NCBI RefSeq assembly: GCF_000293805.1
Contig: NZ_AMBZ01000012.1
Span: forward strand, 62,001-126,000
Length of the DNA: 64,000 nt
Direction of reading: 5' to 3'
Source of the DNA: Paenibacillus alvei DSM 29
GTDB lineage: Bacteria > Bacillota > Bacilli > Paenibacillales > Paenibacillaceae
The translations under genes were made by a program, and so were the position numbers. Below are positions 7,301 through 15,626 of the stretch, in pieces; positions within the stretch are counted from its first letter, which is position 1; each line of letters begins with the position of its first letter. The notes beneath the pieces are model-generated. The model made no database searches and was not told the DNA's origin. It saw nothing but the letters and a program-made list of their open reading frames with translations.

Positions 7301-9703
7301 GTACGTAATCGTAATTTTGTTTGCTGCATCATCGTATGCTACGGCGGTCTGTGTGCCGTCCGCATAGATTTCCGCAATCATCCGTCCCAGCTTATCATGC
7401 GTATACGTCGTTTCATTTCCGTTGCCATCGATGTATTTCGTCGGATCTCCTGTCAATGTGTTATACTCCATTCGGGATACGAGGCTGTCCGATGCTCCGT
7501 CGACATTCGTAACATTCACCGATTGCCTGTTCAAAAACATTCTTCCATATTCTTGCTGGACAACAGTATCCCGGGAGTCACCTTTGATCCGTATGGTTAT
7601 CGGGTTCCCCATCGAATCATATTCATAATTCAACTGCTGCACGACAGTCCCTTGATCACTCTTGGATTGAATTTGCAACAATCCGCCAGTACTTCGATCA
7701 TACTGATATTCCGTATTCAAGTTCATGCTTTGCCCTGTAGGGACAACGCTGCGGATAAGCCCCTTCTGCTTATTCGGAGATTCCAGCCGCCCATACTCAT
7801 AATGGCTTGTCGCGCCTAACGGATTCTTTTCAGAAACGATGTATCCCCAATTTTCCTTATCATACGTTCTGGTCGTAATTCGAGGTGCCGAGTTTCTCCC
7901 CTCGCTGCTTCGAACCTCTTCAATTCGAATGGGGTTCGGGTTTCTCATCCCCTTGTCATATTGATATCGGACAGTTCGGGCTTCATTCCCACGATCCGTA
8001 CGCGTCCTCGTTTCTTCCAAATATAGACTCGATGGGGCGTCACTCCCATTATATCGTTTGTCATACACATAGGTCGTTGTTTTTAGACCGTCCGTTACGT
8101 CCACCGAGAAAGAGTTATCTTGGAACTTCTCCCCTACATCACCGTTATTGAACGTGAAAACCAACTCATTTTGATGCGTTCCGGAGGTCGAACTATAGGA
8201 GTCCCGACGCGTTTTATAGCGAATCGTTTCCTCTTCCGCATACTCCCCGATTTTGCGGAATACCGTAGTATCGAATGCAAACCGGGTAATCGCTTTCGTT
8301 GGATGCTCGATTACGCTTAAAGCGATGGTATCGTTTCTCCCCCATTTCATTCTCATTAAATCGGATTGTCCATCCTTGCGAAAATCTTTATAAGCCCTGG
8401 CAAAGTTGAAGTAAAGGTCTTTCCACACGCTGTAATCGTATTTGGTGGATCGTCCCATCGGATCGATGACTTCCGTCAGCAGATCTTGTTCTAGGACGGA
8501 TTCTCCTTTAATAGAGGTCACTCTTTGCTTTTTATAGACAACTGTCCGACCTCCGCTTTCCACGACAATTGTATTATCGGGATTATACGTAAAAATCATA
8601 GCATTGGCACCGGTTCTTGAACTGTTTGACGTCACTACTATACCTAGTTCTGTACCGTAATAGATGAATTGAATATAATTCCCGTCTTTATCCTTTATTA
8701 GAATTAAGTCGCCCACGGCATTAAAATATTGCCGTACCCCTGTTTTATAATTGGCAAGCTCATACGCAGACTTTTCATTTCCTATCTTTACATTCTCTGA
8801 CTCGGAAAAGTTTAGATCATGAAAAGGATACCCCACAATATTAGATCCATCTATTCGATAAGTGCCCAAGCCGGAAATATAAAGGTACATCTGTCCGTCT
8901 ACTCTTTTGAAATAGGATATATCCCAAATCCACCCTTTTCCGAGCTTGAATCTGCCCTCTTCATCAGTTGATTGTTTCGTGATATTCTCCTTATAACTTT
9001 CCGGGTTGAAAGTAATATCGTTCTTTGCTCGAGAGCTGTCGTATACGCGTCGCAGCGCAAAATCTAAACCGTTGTATCCAGGCATGACCAGATCCGTTGT
9101 CTCCACGCGCAAGGAAGCGTCCACGGTCGAAATATGGTCGCTTTCCGAACCGACTGCATAAGGAGCTTGATCCAAACGAATCGGTGCACGCTGCAGCGCG
9201 ACCTTGTCGTATGGGCTATCGTCGCTCAGCGATCTCTTCGCTCGACGCAGGGTATTGTATACTAGATCGGTAACCGATAATGGATCTTCTCCTCCATATA
9301 CTTGATCCGTCACAGAGGTGGGGCCATATACGGCAGCAGTTACACTTGCATTATGAGCATGTAGGGGATCCGTAACTAGCGAGGGGTACTGCTGTTCCAT
9401 AAATTGCTCATACGATCCGCCCTGCTTTTGAAGAAGCAGCCCTTGATAAATATGATGAAGCGGGTAGCCTTTCACGATTTCATTGACCACCCAATCCCTT
9501 GCTACGCCAAACATTTCCGTAATCGAGGTGACGGTGATTAGCTCATCGGAGTCCGATAAGGTTTCATTTGCGCCGTATACGCTAGAGGTGACGGTCATAT
9601 TGGATGATCGGTTCGCAGACTTAGGAGAGTCTTGTGCTGATGTAATAGGTATACTTGTAAACAATAGCGTACATGCAAGAATCATTGACAACCATTTTTT
9701 CAA
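4361..9703 (-). CDS. Secreted RHS/YD-repeat polymorphic toxin with HINT domain and C-terminal toxin tip (1780 aa)
   Basis: Large secreted toxin of the WapA/RHS type. The start is TTG at 9701-9703 with AGGAGGAGG 8 bases upstream. Residues 1-23 are a signal peptide (MKKWLSMILA...PITSA). A DUF6531-like segment near residue 200 (MPGYNGLDFALRRVYDSSR) leads into the beta-shell. Many YD repeats (for example YEYDVLGRLIAV and YRYNLSGDMVEV) fill about residues 620-1360. The RHS core motif (about 1370-1433) includes YLRARWYDPSIGRF and ends in DPSGN. A HINT (intein-like protease) domain spans about 1551-1687: it starts CFTAGTKV, contains TTDNHPFWV, and ends YYVTDLGIWVHN. The last 89 residues (WWSKDTTGHADSAYK ... 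GNYIDGKHKSSTG) form the toxin tip. I think the tip resembles the Ntox21-like GKHK family, but I am not sure. The HINT domain probably frees the tip by autoproteolysis. Competing-strain inhibition is inferred from the family. Confidence 0.9.
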   Translation of the reverse strand: MKKWLSMILACTLLFTSIPITSAQDSPKSANRSSNMTVTSSVYGANETLSDSDELITVTSITEMFGVARDWVVNEIVKGYPLHHIYQGLLLQKQGGSYEQFMEQQYPSLVTDPLHAHNASVTAAVYGPTSVTDQVYGGEDPLSVTDLVYNTLRRAKRSLSDDSPYDKVALQRAPIRLDQAPYAVGSESDHISTVDASLRVETTDLVMPGYNGLDFALRRVYDSSRAKNDITFNPESYKENITKQSTDEEGRFKLGKGWIWDISYFKRVDGQMYLYISGLGTYRIDGSNIVGYPFHDLNFSESENVKIGNEKSAYELANYKTGVRQYFNAVGDLILIKDKDGNYIQFIYYGTELGIVVTSNSSRTGANAMIFTYNPDNTIVVESGGRTVVYKKQRVTSIKGESVLEQDLLTEVIDPMGRSTKYDYSVWKDLYFNFARAYKDFRKDGQSDLMRMKWGRNDTIALSVIEHPTKAITRFAFDTTVFRKIGEYAEEETIRYKTRRDSYSSTSGTHQNELVFTFNNGDVGEKFQDNSFSVDVTDGLKTTTYVYDKRYNGSDAPSSLYLEETRTRTDRGNEARTVRYQYDKGMRNPNPIRIEEVRSSEGRNSAPRITTRTYDKENWGYIVSEKNPLGATSHYEYGRLESPNKQKGLIRSVVPTGQSMNLNTEYQYDRSTGGLLQIQSKSDQGTVVQQLNYEYDSMGNPITIRIKGDSRDTVVQQEYGRMFLNRQSVNVTNVDGASDSLVSRMEYNTLTGDPTKYIDGNGNETTYTHDKLGRMIAEIYADGTQTAVAYDDAANKITITYPNGQQIEKWFDPLGNLIKETNGRGGVANHTYDRYGHMIRKGTFDGNWMEYEYDAWGRVTKENFIYGQNRIVYDDAANTKTAYDGSNNGIRETYDVMDRLIAKEEIKPSGQAVVAARYEYDLAGNVQTAYDGNHNATKYEYDVLGRLIAVTDAEGKTTRYRYNLSGDMVEVKYADGNTVEKRYDEIGRLLQQIDPNKQSKRFYYDANSNVAKSIDRKGQIQQFEYNNRNFLTAVVAPDERISYSYDATGKRTAMTDQTGTTAYAYYPTGELASITYPDQTRINYDYEVRGLRTEQTVAAGGYKITQRISHTNILPNPTSMAVLDGSDSQLTQFEYKYDGSYNRLVELKSAQGFLENYAYDGLNLAGIQQKQGDAPLGSYSYTYDNNRNIVAKNDNGAAYQFSYDPLNRIKTSSQFNEAYAYDQRDNRSTLQSDQVPNIKGASYAYDSRNRLTQVTTEDGKAVSYRYNGDNLMVERTEGGVTTRYYYDDRAKIVAEGKVEGNSVTITAAYVHDSNGKLLARQVPGQGMQYYVSNGHGDITEVRDAQGNVLNRYTYDIWGNPLVQEEQVPNIFRYSGEYWDEATNLQYLRARWYDPSIGRFVNEDTYEGELGNPLTLNLYTYVQNNPLKYIDPSGNRYIPSEMNSILKATMKITSTESRAYSYAYDLLSREYADVYDTNRFNYLFGLLTQTSAYKNSAGNADWARAELAKDYSKWHQEISFAEALASLGPVIGGIGKAREVGGKVRAIGGCNCFTAGTKVLTDDGEKNIEDIAVGDKVLAKDENNPDGELAYKEVTGLYRNQRDDIIKLNVGEQIIETTDNHPFWVEEKGWVFADELQVGDKLQKADGSNLIIDKVEFVNLDEPVTVYNFTVADYHTYYVTDLGIWVHNTNCKNTTTLWDIKTGADKKISYKFNGDTVTAYRDPKTGLWWSKDTTGHADSAYKVFKEAKGGKELHWVADSDKFGNYIDGKHKSSTGTVIKIK

Positions 9704-9748
9704 AGCTACTTCCTCCTCCTATAAATATAAACGGTTACCATACTTCAT

Positions 9749-11455
9749 TCATTCCATCTCTTCCGGAAGGGACATTTCTACTGGTGCTGAAGGGTTGTAG
9801 TTCGGGTTAAATCGCAAATTATGAACCACGACTTTTTCTGCCCACGCTTTGTTGGGATCAATCGGCAATAAACGAACAGACACTATTATTGCCCAAGTAT
9901 TTGGTAGAATATCTTCTTGTAAATGTATTACCTGTCTTTCATTTTGTAACGTATAGGTTTCTTTATAACTTTTATGTTGATCACCAAATCCTCTGGATAG
10001 AAATACTTTAACCTCCAATTTTGCATTATTGCTGTCTAGAATGGAGATTTCCCCATGCAAAGAGAACTTTCCTCTCATCGTATCCGGTACCATTTTCATC
10101 GACTGGCGGATTTCAGCGAAATTATTCCCCCATGTTCCATAGGGTACAGCAATATATTGTCCTCCATTGTTACTGCTTTTCCCAAAAACAGCTCCTGCAA
10201 TATTTGTCCATTTAGTCCAGCCCTGAGCGATATCGCTATTTTGATCAAACAACGTAAATAACGAGTTCCATAATGCCTGCGGTTCTGTACTATACTCGAA
10301 TGAAACATGCGCAATATCAACGTCGCTGTCGCTTTTCCCACTAAAATGCGCCCCTGCGTATACGTTTGCATAGACTGCGCCTTTTGGAATACTCCCTCTT
10401 AGTGATGCCGTCTGGTCAGATAAACTATTTGATGTGTTATAATTCGTTCCCATCAATGTCCCCTTCTCATTAAAAAACAAGATTTTTAAATGAGTTTTTG
10501 TGTTTGCAGTGCCTCCAATTCGACGAAATATCCCTCTCATTTGATAATTTCTCGATTCATCAATTAATAGATGCTGTATCAGATAGGTTTCCTTACTAGT
10601 GCCTTCTGAATTATTGGAAATTATCTGCCTTTTCTTATATTCATTAGTAGTCTTCAATCTGAACCTGACGGAGTCCTTATCCCCTGAAATTCCCCAGTAA
10701 TCTGGAATTGTTCCCTCCGCGGCTTGAATTTCTCTGCCCTGAAAATCATGATTCATGAGCATATTAAAATAATAATCTAAACCATAGGTGACATCGACGC
10801 CCTTAATTACTATCGTGCCGGCCGCATTGTCGCCAGTTGAATGGATCGCGATTTGCACAATCGCTCTTTCTGCTTTTTGGGGAACACTCTCTCTGAGACT
10901 CATCGTGAAGAAGAAATCGCTCTGCAACGTGCTTTTTTGGCTCTTTTTGCGAATGACCTTTCCTGTGTTATCTACAAAATCGACCATCATTACAGCTTCT
11001 GCATTATGTAAGTGTTCAATCTTCAAAGAAGCTTTCACATCGAACTTCCGGCTGGATTCCTTTGGAATCAACAGTGTTTGCTTGACCCCAATGAAACCTC
11101 CCAGTGGAATATTACTGGCTTGAATCTGCTGATGATTTCTTGACCCTATTTTTTGAATATTGAAGCTGGATACAGCCCTGTTGTCCGTCATATATGACCA
11201 TCCTACCACTTTGCCACCATTGTCTACTTCTTGAAAATCGCCGTTTGTCAACGTATTCATATACGTCTTCTCTCTTACACTTCTGCTTGTCATGTTTCCA
11301 TTGTTATCTGCCTGATAGACAATTTCCTTTTCATCTTGCGTGATCACCGTTAGATTCCCATTCTTGTCATAACGATACTCCGATTCATAAGCACTAACGC
11401 TAGCTGCGGAAAACGTCAACAATGACAGCACTACGAACACAATTGCACACCTCAT
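9749..11455 (-). CDS. Secreted companion protein with short YD repeats and three repeated jelly-roll-like modules (568 aa)
   Basis: Residues 1-22 are a signal peptide (MRCAIVFVVLSLL...VSA). Two short YD units follow (YRYDKNGNLTVI and YQADNNGNMTSR, residues 28-58). The rest falls into three modules of about 160-170 residues, each opening with a similar line: TNGDFQEVDNGG..VGWSY, MNHDFQGREIQ..PDYWGIS, and WNSLFTLFDQN..AQGWTKW. Each then has an alternating beta pattern, which suggests carbohydrate-binding (CBM_4_9 or galactose-binding) folds that could hold the protein on the cell wall. It lies 45 bases upstream of the RHS toxin on the same strand, so the two are probably cotranscribed. It may assist display of the toxin or be a shortened RHS relative. 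No enzyme motif is seen. A possible promoter lies in 11560-11600 on the minus strand. Confidence 0.75.
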   Translation of the reverse strand: MRCAIVFVVLSLLTFSAASVSAYESEYRYDKNGNLTVITQDEKEIVYQADNNGNMTSRSVREKTYMNTLTNGDFQEVDNGGKVVGWSYMTDNRAVSSFNIQKIGSRNHQQIQASNIPLGGFIGVKQTLLIPKESSRKFDVKASLKIEHLHNAEAVMMVDFVDNTGKVIRKKSQKSTLQSDFFFTMSLRESVPQKAERAIVQIAIHSTGDNAAGTIVIKGVDVTYGLDYYFNMLMNHDFQGREIQAAEGTIPDYWGISGDKDSVRFRLKTTNEYKKRQIISNNSEGTSKETYLIQHLLIDESRNYQMRGIFRRIGGTANTKTHLKILFFNEKGTLMGTNYNTSNSLSDQTASLRGSIPKGAVYANVYAGAHFSGKSDSDVDIAHVSFEYSTEPQALWNSLFTLFDQNSDIAQGWTKWTNIAGAVFGKSSNNGGQYIAVPYGTWGNNFAEIRQSMKMVPDTMRGKFSLHGEISILDSNNAKLEVKVFLSRGFGDQHKSYKETYTLQNERQVIHLQEDILPNTWAIIVSVRLLPIDPNKAWAEKVVVHNLRFNPNYNPSAPVEMSLPEEME

Positions 11456-11632
11456 GTTTCGCCCTGCCTTTCTGAAATAGATGACCGTCCCACTTATTCG
11501 AACAACCGCTCTTCCTCCTTCATTATTCTAGGACATAAAATAATAATATCCTATTTTTCCTTGATTTGACTATTTTGAGTTTTGAGGAAACTTTTTTCCG
11601 TGGGATTTTGAATGAATGCTTATCTGCATAAC
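11456..11632 (-). promoter_or_regulatory. Upstream region of the toxin operon
   Basis: No gene is seen between the toxin operon start and the next terminator. On the minus strand TAGTCA, an 18-bp AT-rich spacer and TATTAT near 11545-11575 are the best promoter candidate. An AAGGAGG followed by a three-codon frame (TTG TTC GAA TAA) near 11495-11520 could be a leader peptide but may be chance. Confidence 0.35.
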
Positions 11633-11679
11633 AAAAAGAGCTGTTTCCGAAGTAGTGATCAACTACCTGGAAACAGCCC
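11633..11679 (-). terminator. Rho-independent terminator of the PadR-DUF4180 gene
   Basis: GCTGTTTCC (11640-11648) pairs with GGAAACAGC (11669-11677), and an inner AGTAGT/ACTAC stem extends the hairpin. On the minus strand it is followed by a run of five T. It lies about 80 bases past the stop at 11757. Confidence 0.75.
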
Positions 11680-11756
11680 TCGTATATTTATCCATAGTTG
11701 GATCGAAGCTTCATTCTTCATTGCCTATACCTACCTACCCTATCCCCCCGGCTATT

Positions 11757-12686
11757 TTATCGAATAAGCCAGCTTTCAGCATCCTCACGCGTTTCAAAAA
11801 CTCCAAAATGATTGCTGCGATTGGATTCGACCACCATTTCAGTAAACCGGCCTTTGTTCAACGCTTGATCGGGAATGATGACCGCCGTTTTGACGCCGTA
11901 GTTCGTAAATTTCTGTATCATTCTTCCCGCTACACCCGTTCGCAAGCTATAAAAATCCTCTACAAGCGCATTCCCATGCACCAGAAGCAAGTCAGCATCG
12001 TTTTCTCCGCATAAGGCTACCAGATCCACAGCATCCTGCTCTGTGCTTAACGGGGTCTGACTCGATAGCAATTCCATATACCTCTTCGTTCCGGTCTCTA
12101 TTATTTTATAGTTCATGGTCGTACTCTCCTCCATTCGATTTTTATCTTTGTTTTTGTCTTTGAGCTCCTCGCGAATACCCTGCACCCATTTCAACTCATT
12201 GTGATAGCAGGACAGCAGATTTTCTGAGATTTTATCCCACAAAAAGACTTCCCGATCGTTACGATTCGGCGCTTGAACCCCGCGCTTCATTTTTTCCTGC
12301 TGGTAGGCAATTTGCATATGAATTCTGCCCTCATATCGATCCAGCAGTTCATCTAATTCCTCGTTGCTCAGTTGATTCGCCCACGCCAATTGAATGAGGA
12401 ACGTGCTCTTGAACTCTGGAAGCTCCGGTTCATTCAGAACCCATTCCTTCAATCTCGCCAGCCCTTCATCTGTAATGCTGTAGATTTTCTTGGAAGGGGA
12501 ATTATCCTGATGTTGAACTTCATTCGTGACCAACCCCTCATTCAATAGTTGTACAAGCGATTTGTAAATTTGATTGTTATTGCCTGACCAGTACATCGTT
12601 GTAGAGTCTTCAAAAATTTTTTTCAGTTCATATCCTGAAGCAGGCTTCCAGCTCAGAAGTCCCAATATGGCATATTTGATTGACAT
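11757..12686 (-). CDS. PadR-family regulator fused to a DUF4180 domain (309 aa)
   Basis: The N-terminal winged helix is PadR-like: MSIKYAILGLLSWKPASGYE, LKKIFEDSTTMYW, NQIYKSLVQLLNEGLVTNE, then a long helical dimerisation part to about residue 175. From about residue 190 a DUF4180 domain follows (MNYKIIETGTKRYME, DLLLVHGNALVEDFYSL, FTNYGVKTAVIIPDQ, FGVFETREDAESWL). I start at the ATG at 12684-12686 because GAGGTG lies 6 bases upstream; an in-frame ATG nine bases earlier has no such site. PadR proteins repress their own and neighbouring genes in response to small molecules. A perfect palindrome just upstream supports self-control. The effector is unknown. No drug pump lies beside it. Confidence 0.88.
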   Translation of the reverse strand: MSIKYAILGLLSWKPASGYELKKIFEDSTTMYWSGNNNQIYKSLVQLLNEGLVTNEVQHQDNSPSKKIYSITDEGLARLKEWVLNEPELPEFKSTFLIQLAWANQLSNEELDELLDRYEGRIHMQIAYQQEKMKRGVQAPNRNDREVFLWDKISENLLSCYHNELKWVQGIREELKDKNKDKNRMEESTTMNYKIIETGTKRYMELLSSQTPLSTEQDAVDLVALCGENDADLLLVHGNALVEDFYSLRTGVAGRMIQKFTNYGVKTAVIIPDQALNKGRFTEMVVESNRSNHFGVFETREDAESWLIR

Positions 12687-12702
12687 AAAAAGCACCTCAT
12701 TA

Positions 12703-12716
12703 GGTTACTAGTAACA
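12703..12716. promoter_or_regulatory. Palindromic operator candidate for the PadR-type regulator
   Basis: GTTACTAGTAAC is a perfect 12-bp palindrome, flanked by AGG and ATAGG, 18 bp upstream of the regulator start. PadR sites are short palindromes in exactly this position. Binding is inferred. Confidence 0.6.
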
Positions 12717-12781
12717 TAGGTTAAGCATAACCCATCTTGTTGAGAATGTAAATAAAGGAATTTGAAATGGTACATAAAAGT

Positions 12782-12830
12782 AAAAAAGGGCTGTCCCAAA
12801 AGTCACTCTAAAGTGACAGGGACAACCCTT
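12782..12830 (-). terminator. Rho-independent terminator downstream of phoP
   Basis: A long hairpin (AAGGG-TGTCCC ... GTCACT/AAGTGAC ... GGGACA-CCCTT) is followed on the minus strand by six T. It lies about 40 bases after the phoP stop. Confidence 0.85.
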
Positions 12831-12868
12831 CTATATTTAACATATATGATTGTGCCACTTATTATTTC

Positions 12869-13603
12869 CTAAGACGGAAGCACGCCTTGCTTCTTGTGAA
12901 CGACAAGCTTGTAGCCAACGCCACGAATCGAATCGATCTGTACGGATTGCTGATTCATTTCCAGCTTCTTGCGCAGGGAACTGACATGAACATCTACTGT
13001 GCGTTGACCGCCAATATAGTCGAATCCCCATACGGCATTCATCAGGTCGTCCCGTGTAACAACCGTTCCAGGCCGCTGTACAAGATACAGCAGAACTTCA
13101 AATTCCTTAGGACGCAGCGGAATAAGATCATTATGAAGCGTAACTTCATATTTCTCTGGATAGATCCGGAGATCACCCAGTGCGATCAGCTTGTCATCCG
13201 ACTCCTCCGATGATGGCAAGCCCGTTCCGTCGCTGGAGGTTCGTCTCAGCACCGCCCCCACTCTTGCCAATAGTTCAGCAACACCGAACGGCTTCGTAAT
13301 ATAGTCGTCAGCGCCACACTTCAAGCCTTGGACGACCTCTTCTTCCGCATTTCGAACCGTTAAAATAATGACTGGGGTGCGGATTCCTGCCTGCCTTACT
13401 CGCGACAATATTTCGAATCCATTCATTCCCGGAAGCATAATATCAAGCACGATTAAATCAAATTTGCGATGAAGCGCCATCTGCAGCCCTTGCGTCCCAT
13501 GATCGACAACCGTTGTCTCATACCCTTCCAAGGTCAGGTTGTAGGACAGCAATCGCGCTAGTGTAGGTTCGTCTTCCACTACCAATACTTTAATTTCTGA
13601 CAT
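12869..13603 (-). CDS. phoP: Phosphate-type response regulator PhoP (OmpR family)
   Basis: A 244-residue OmpR/PhoB response regulator. The receiver domain (1-120) has the acidic pair Glu10-Asp11, the phosphorylation site Asp54 in LIVLDIMLPGMNG, and the conserved Lys in YITKPFG. The winged-helix DNA-binding domain (about 140-235) contains LRPKEFEVLLYLVQRPGTVV, WGFDYIGGQRTVDVHVSSLRKK and IRGVGYKL. The pairing with a PAS-HAMP histidine kinase and the location downstream of mdh match Bacillus phoP, which controls phosphate starvation genes. It lies 143 bases downstream of phoR, long enough for its own promoter. The reverse order, phoR before phoP, is unusual against B. subtilis. Assignment as PhoP rather than another OmpR regulator rests on synteny. 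Confidence 0.88.
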   Translation of the reverse strand: MSEIKVLVVEDEPTLARLLSYNLTLEGYETTVVDHGTQGLQMALHRKFDLIVLDIMLPGMNGFEILSRVRQAGIRTPVIILTVRNAEEEVVQGLKCGADDYITKPFGVAELLARVGAVLRRTSSDGTGLPSSEESDDKLIALGDLRIYPEKYEVTLHNDLIPLRPKEFEVLLYLVQRPGTVVTRDDLMNAVWGFDYIGGQRTVDVHVSSLRKKLEMNQQSVQIDSIRGVGYKLVVHKKQGVLPS

Positions 13604-13746
13604 AATCTTCCTCCGAAAGTCGAATCGATTATACGCAATCGTCTTTCTTCACCATATCTCAACATTATCGTAACATAGATCCTGTCCGATTGACCAAGCA
13701 TTTTTCGAAAATGTTGAAAATAAATGGAAATCTGCCGACCTCTTCA

Positions 13747-15573
13747 TTAACCTTGCTTCACACGATTTGAAAGCATCTGAATATCCTGCACGACAGGCAG
13801 CTCGATCGTAAACGTCGTACCTACCCCTAGTTCGCTGTCTACACGAATGAGGCCATGATGCGCATCGACAAGATGCTTCACGATGGACAAGCCAAGACCA
13901 GTCCCGCCAGAGCTTCGGGATCGAGCCTTATCGACACGATAGAATCGTTCGAAAATGCGCGGCAAGTCTTTCTTCGGAATGCCAATACCCGTGTCGGAAA
14001 TGGTCAGCCTAATCCACTCCGCCTCTCCATCTTCTCCATGCTCAATCGGCACTGCAACAATCTTTACCTGTCCGCCTTCTGGCGTATAGTTGATCGCATT
14101 CGACAATAAATTAAGGACAATTTGCCGGAAGCGATCCTCATCGGCCTCCACATACAGATCCTGCTCCGAACTTAACATCACTTCAATCCGCTTCTTCTCT
14201 GCTTCCTTCGAGAGCATCTCCACGGTCCTCTCAAGGAACAGATCTACCTGAACCGGAGAATATTGCAGCGGAACCCGCTTCGATTCGATCTTAGAAAGCT
14301 CTAATATATCGCCAATAAGACGATTCAAGCGCTCACTCTCATCATGAATAATTTGCAGGAATGACGATGCAATTTCGGGATCATTCATCGCGCCATTCAT
14401 GAGTGTTTCCGCGAATCCCTTCACCGCAGCAATCGGTGTCTTTAACTCATGAGATACATTCGCGACAAACTCGCTTCTCATTCGTTCAAGGCGGCGGATT
14501 GCCGAGACATCCTGCATGACAAGCAGCGCTCCCGCCCATTCATTGTCTGTAAAATAGACAGGGACGACACTTACATCGAGCAAACGTTCTTCCGGATAGT
14601 ACAGGGTAATTTCATCATGGCTCGAAATTTTCCGCTCCAGCACCTCTGCGGCCATCTGCTGCATCTCAAGCGGAGCATGCACATCCTCGAAAGCCCGCCC
14701 GATCCACTCTGTGCTCTTAATGCCCAAAATATGCTCTGCCTTCCGATTCAGCAAACCGACATGCCCTTTCGCATCAATCATCACTATGCCGTTGATCATA
14801 TGCTCCAATACTGCCTGAAGCCGGCTTTCTTTCTCACGGATTTCCGACATTTGAACCTGCAGGCTGTCCGCCATCGCATTAATCGCAGATCCGAGCTGCC
14901 CAATCTCATCCTTTCCGACAGATTGCGTTCGTGCCCGATAGTCCATTTGGGCGATGCGCATCGCTACCCGGGTCATATTTTCAATAGGCCGAGTCATGTT
15001 GAAGGCGATGCGATAGCTGACGATAGCAGCTACAAAAAAGAGGATCGCAAGACCAATCGCTAAATAAGCCCATAGTTCGCGAACACTGCTCTCTACATCA
15101 GCCAAGCTCATTGCGAGTCGGACATACCCATCAAAGTTCTGGGTATGAACAGGAGTGGCAACGTACAGCATGTTTTGCCGAAGGGTGTCGCTATAGCGAA
15201 TATTGGATCCGAGTCCATGTTCCTTGGCGGCTGCGATCTCCTCTCGATTCAAGTGGTTATCCATTCCCGTCACAGAGCGATCGGAATCTCCTACTACGGT
15301 TCCATCCGCCAAAATGAACGTAACCCTCGCATCTGCACTGTCGTGCAGCTTCTGTGCCCAGCCTGAATAATAGGTTGTCAGTTCTTCAAATTGCGTGCTC
15401 TGCTTCCAAACCAGCGTCTGTTCGATAAGCATAATTTCCCGGGACATATTTTGCTCAAGCTGTCGAATATGACTCGTCTTGAATGTAGATGCCATATATA
15501 TGCCCGCCGTGAGCACGGAAATACCGATAAGCAAGACAAACACAAAGGTCAACCTTGTGCGAAAACGTGACAT
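13747..15573 (-). CDS. phoR: Sensor histidine kinase PhoR
   Basis: A 608-residue membrane kinase. TM1 is about residues 9-28, an extracytoplasmic sensor follows to 165 (TFILADGTVVGDSD is a PAS-like sCache core), and TM2 is about 168-190. HAMP follows (about 190-243), then a PAS domain (about 250-355, NGIVMIDAKGHVGLLNRKAE). The dimerisation box SHELKTP places the phospho-acceptor at His375. The ATPase N, G1 and G2 boxes appear as NLLSNAINYTPEGG, DTGIGIPKKDLPRIFERFYR and GGTGLGLSIVKHLV. The domain order is exactly that of PhoR. It precedes phoP on the same strand. A decayed gene lies just upstream. Confidence 0.9.
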   Translation of the reverse strand: MSRFRTRLTFVFVLLIGISVLTAGIYMASTFKTSHIRQLEQNMSREIMLIEQTLVWKQSTQFEELTTYYSGWAQKLHDSADARVTFILADGTVVGDSDRSVTGMDNHLNREEIAAAKEHGLGSNIRYSDTLRQNMLYVATPVHTQNFDGYVRLAMSLADVESSVRELWAYLAIGLAILFFVAAIVSYRIAFNMTRPIENMTRVAMRIAQMDYRARTQSVGKDEIGQLGSAINAMADSLQVQMSEIREKESRLQAVLEHMINGIVMIDAKGHVGLLNRKAEHILGIKSTEWIGRAFEDVHAPLEMQQMAAEVLERKISSHDEITLYYPEERLLDVSVVPVYFTDNEWAGALLVMQDVSAIRRLERMRSEFVANVSHELKTPIAAVKGFAETLMNGAMNDPEIASSFLQIIHDESERLNRLIGDILELSKIESKRVPLQYSPVQVDLFLERTVEMLSKEAEKKRIEVMLSSEQDLYVEADEDRFRQIVLNLLSNAINYTPEGGQVKIVAVPIEHGEDGEAEWIRLTISDTGIGIPKKDLPRIFERFYRVDKARSRSSGGTGLGLSIVKHLVDAHHGLIRVDSELGVGTTFTIELPVVQDIQMLSNRVKQG

Positions 15574-15626
15574 GGTTCTACTCCTTCTTTCTGCTTTTCG
15601 TTCATTGTACGGTCTACGTATTAATC

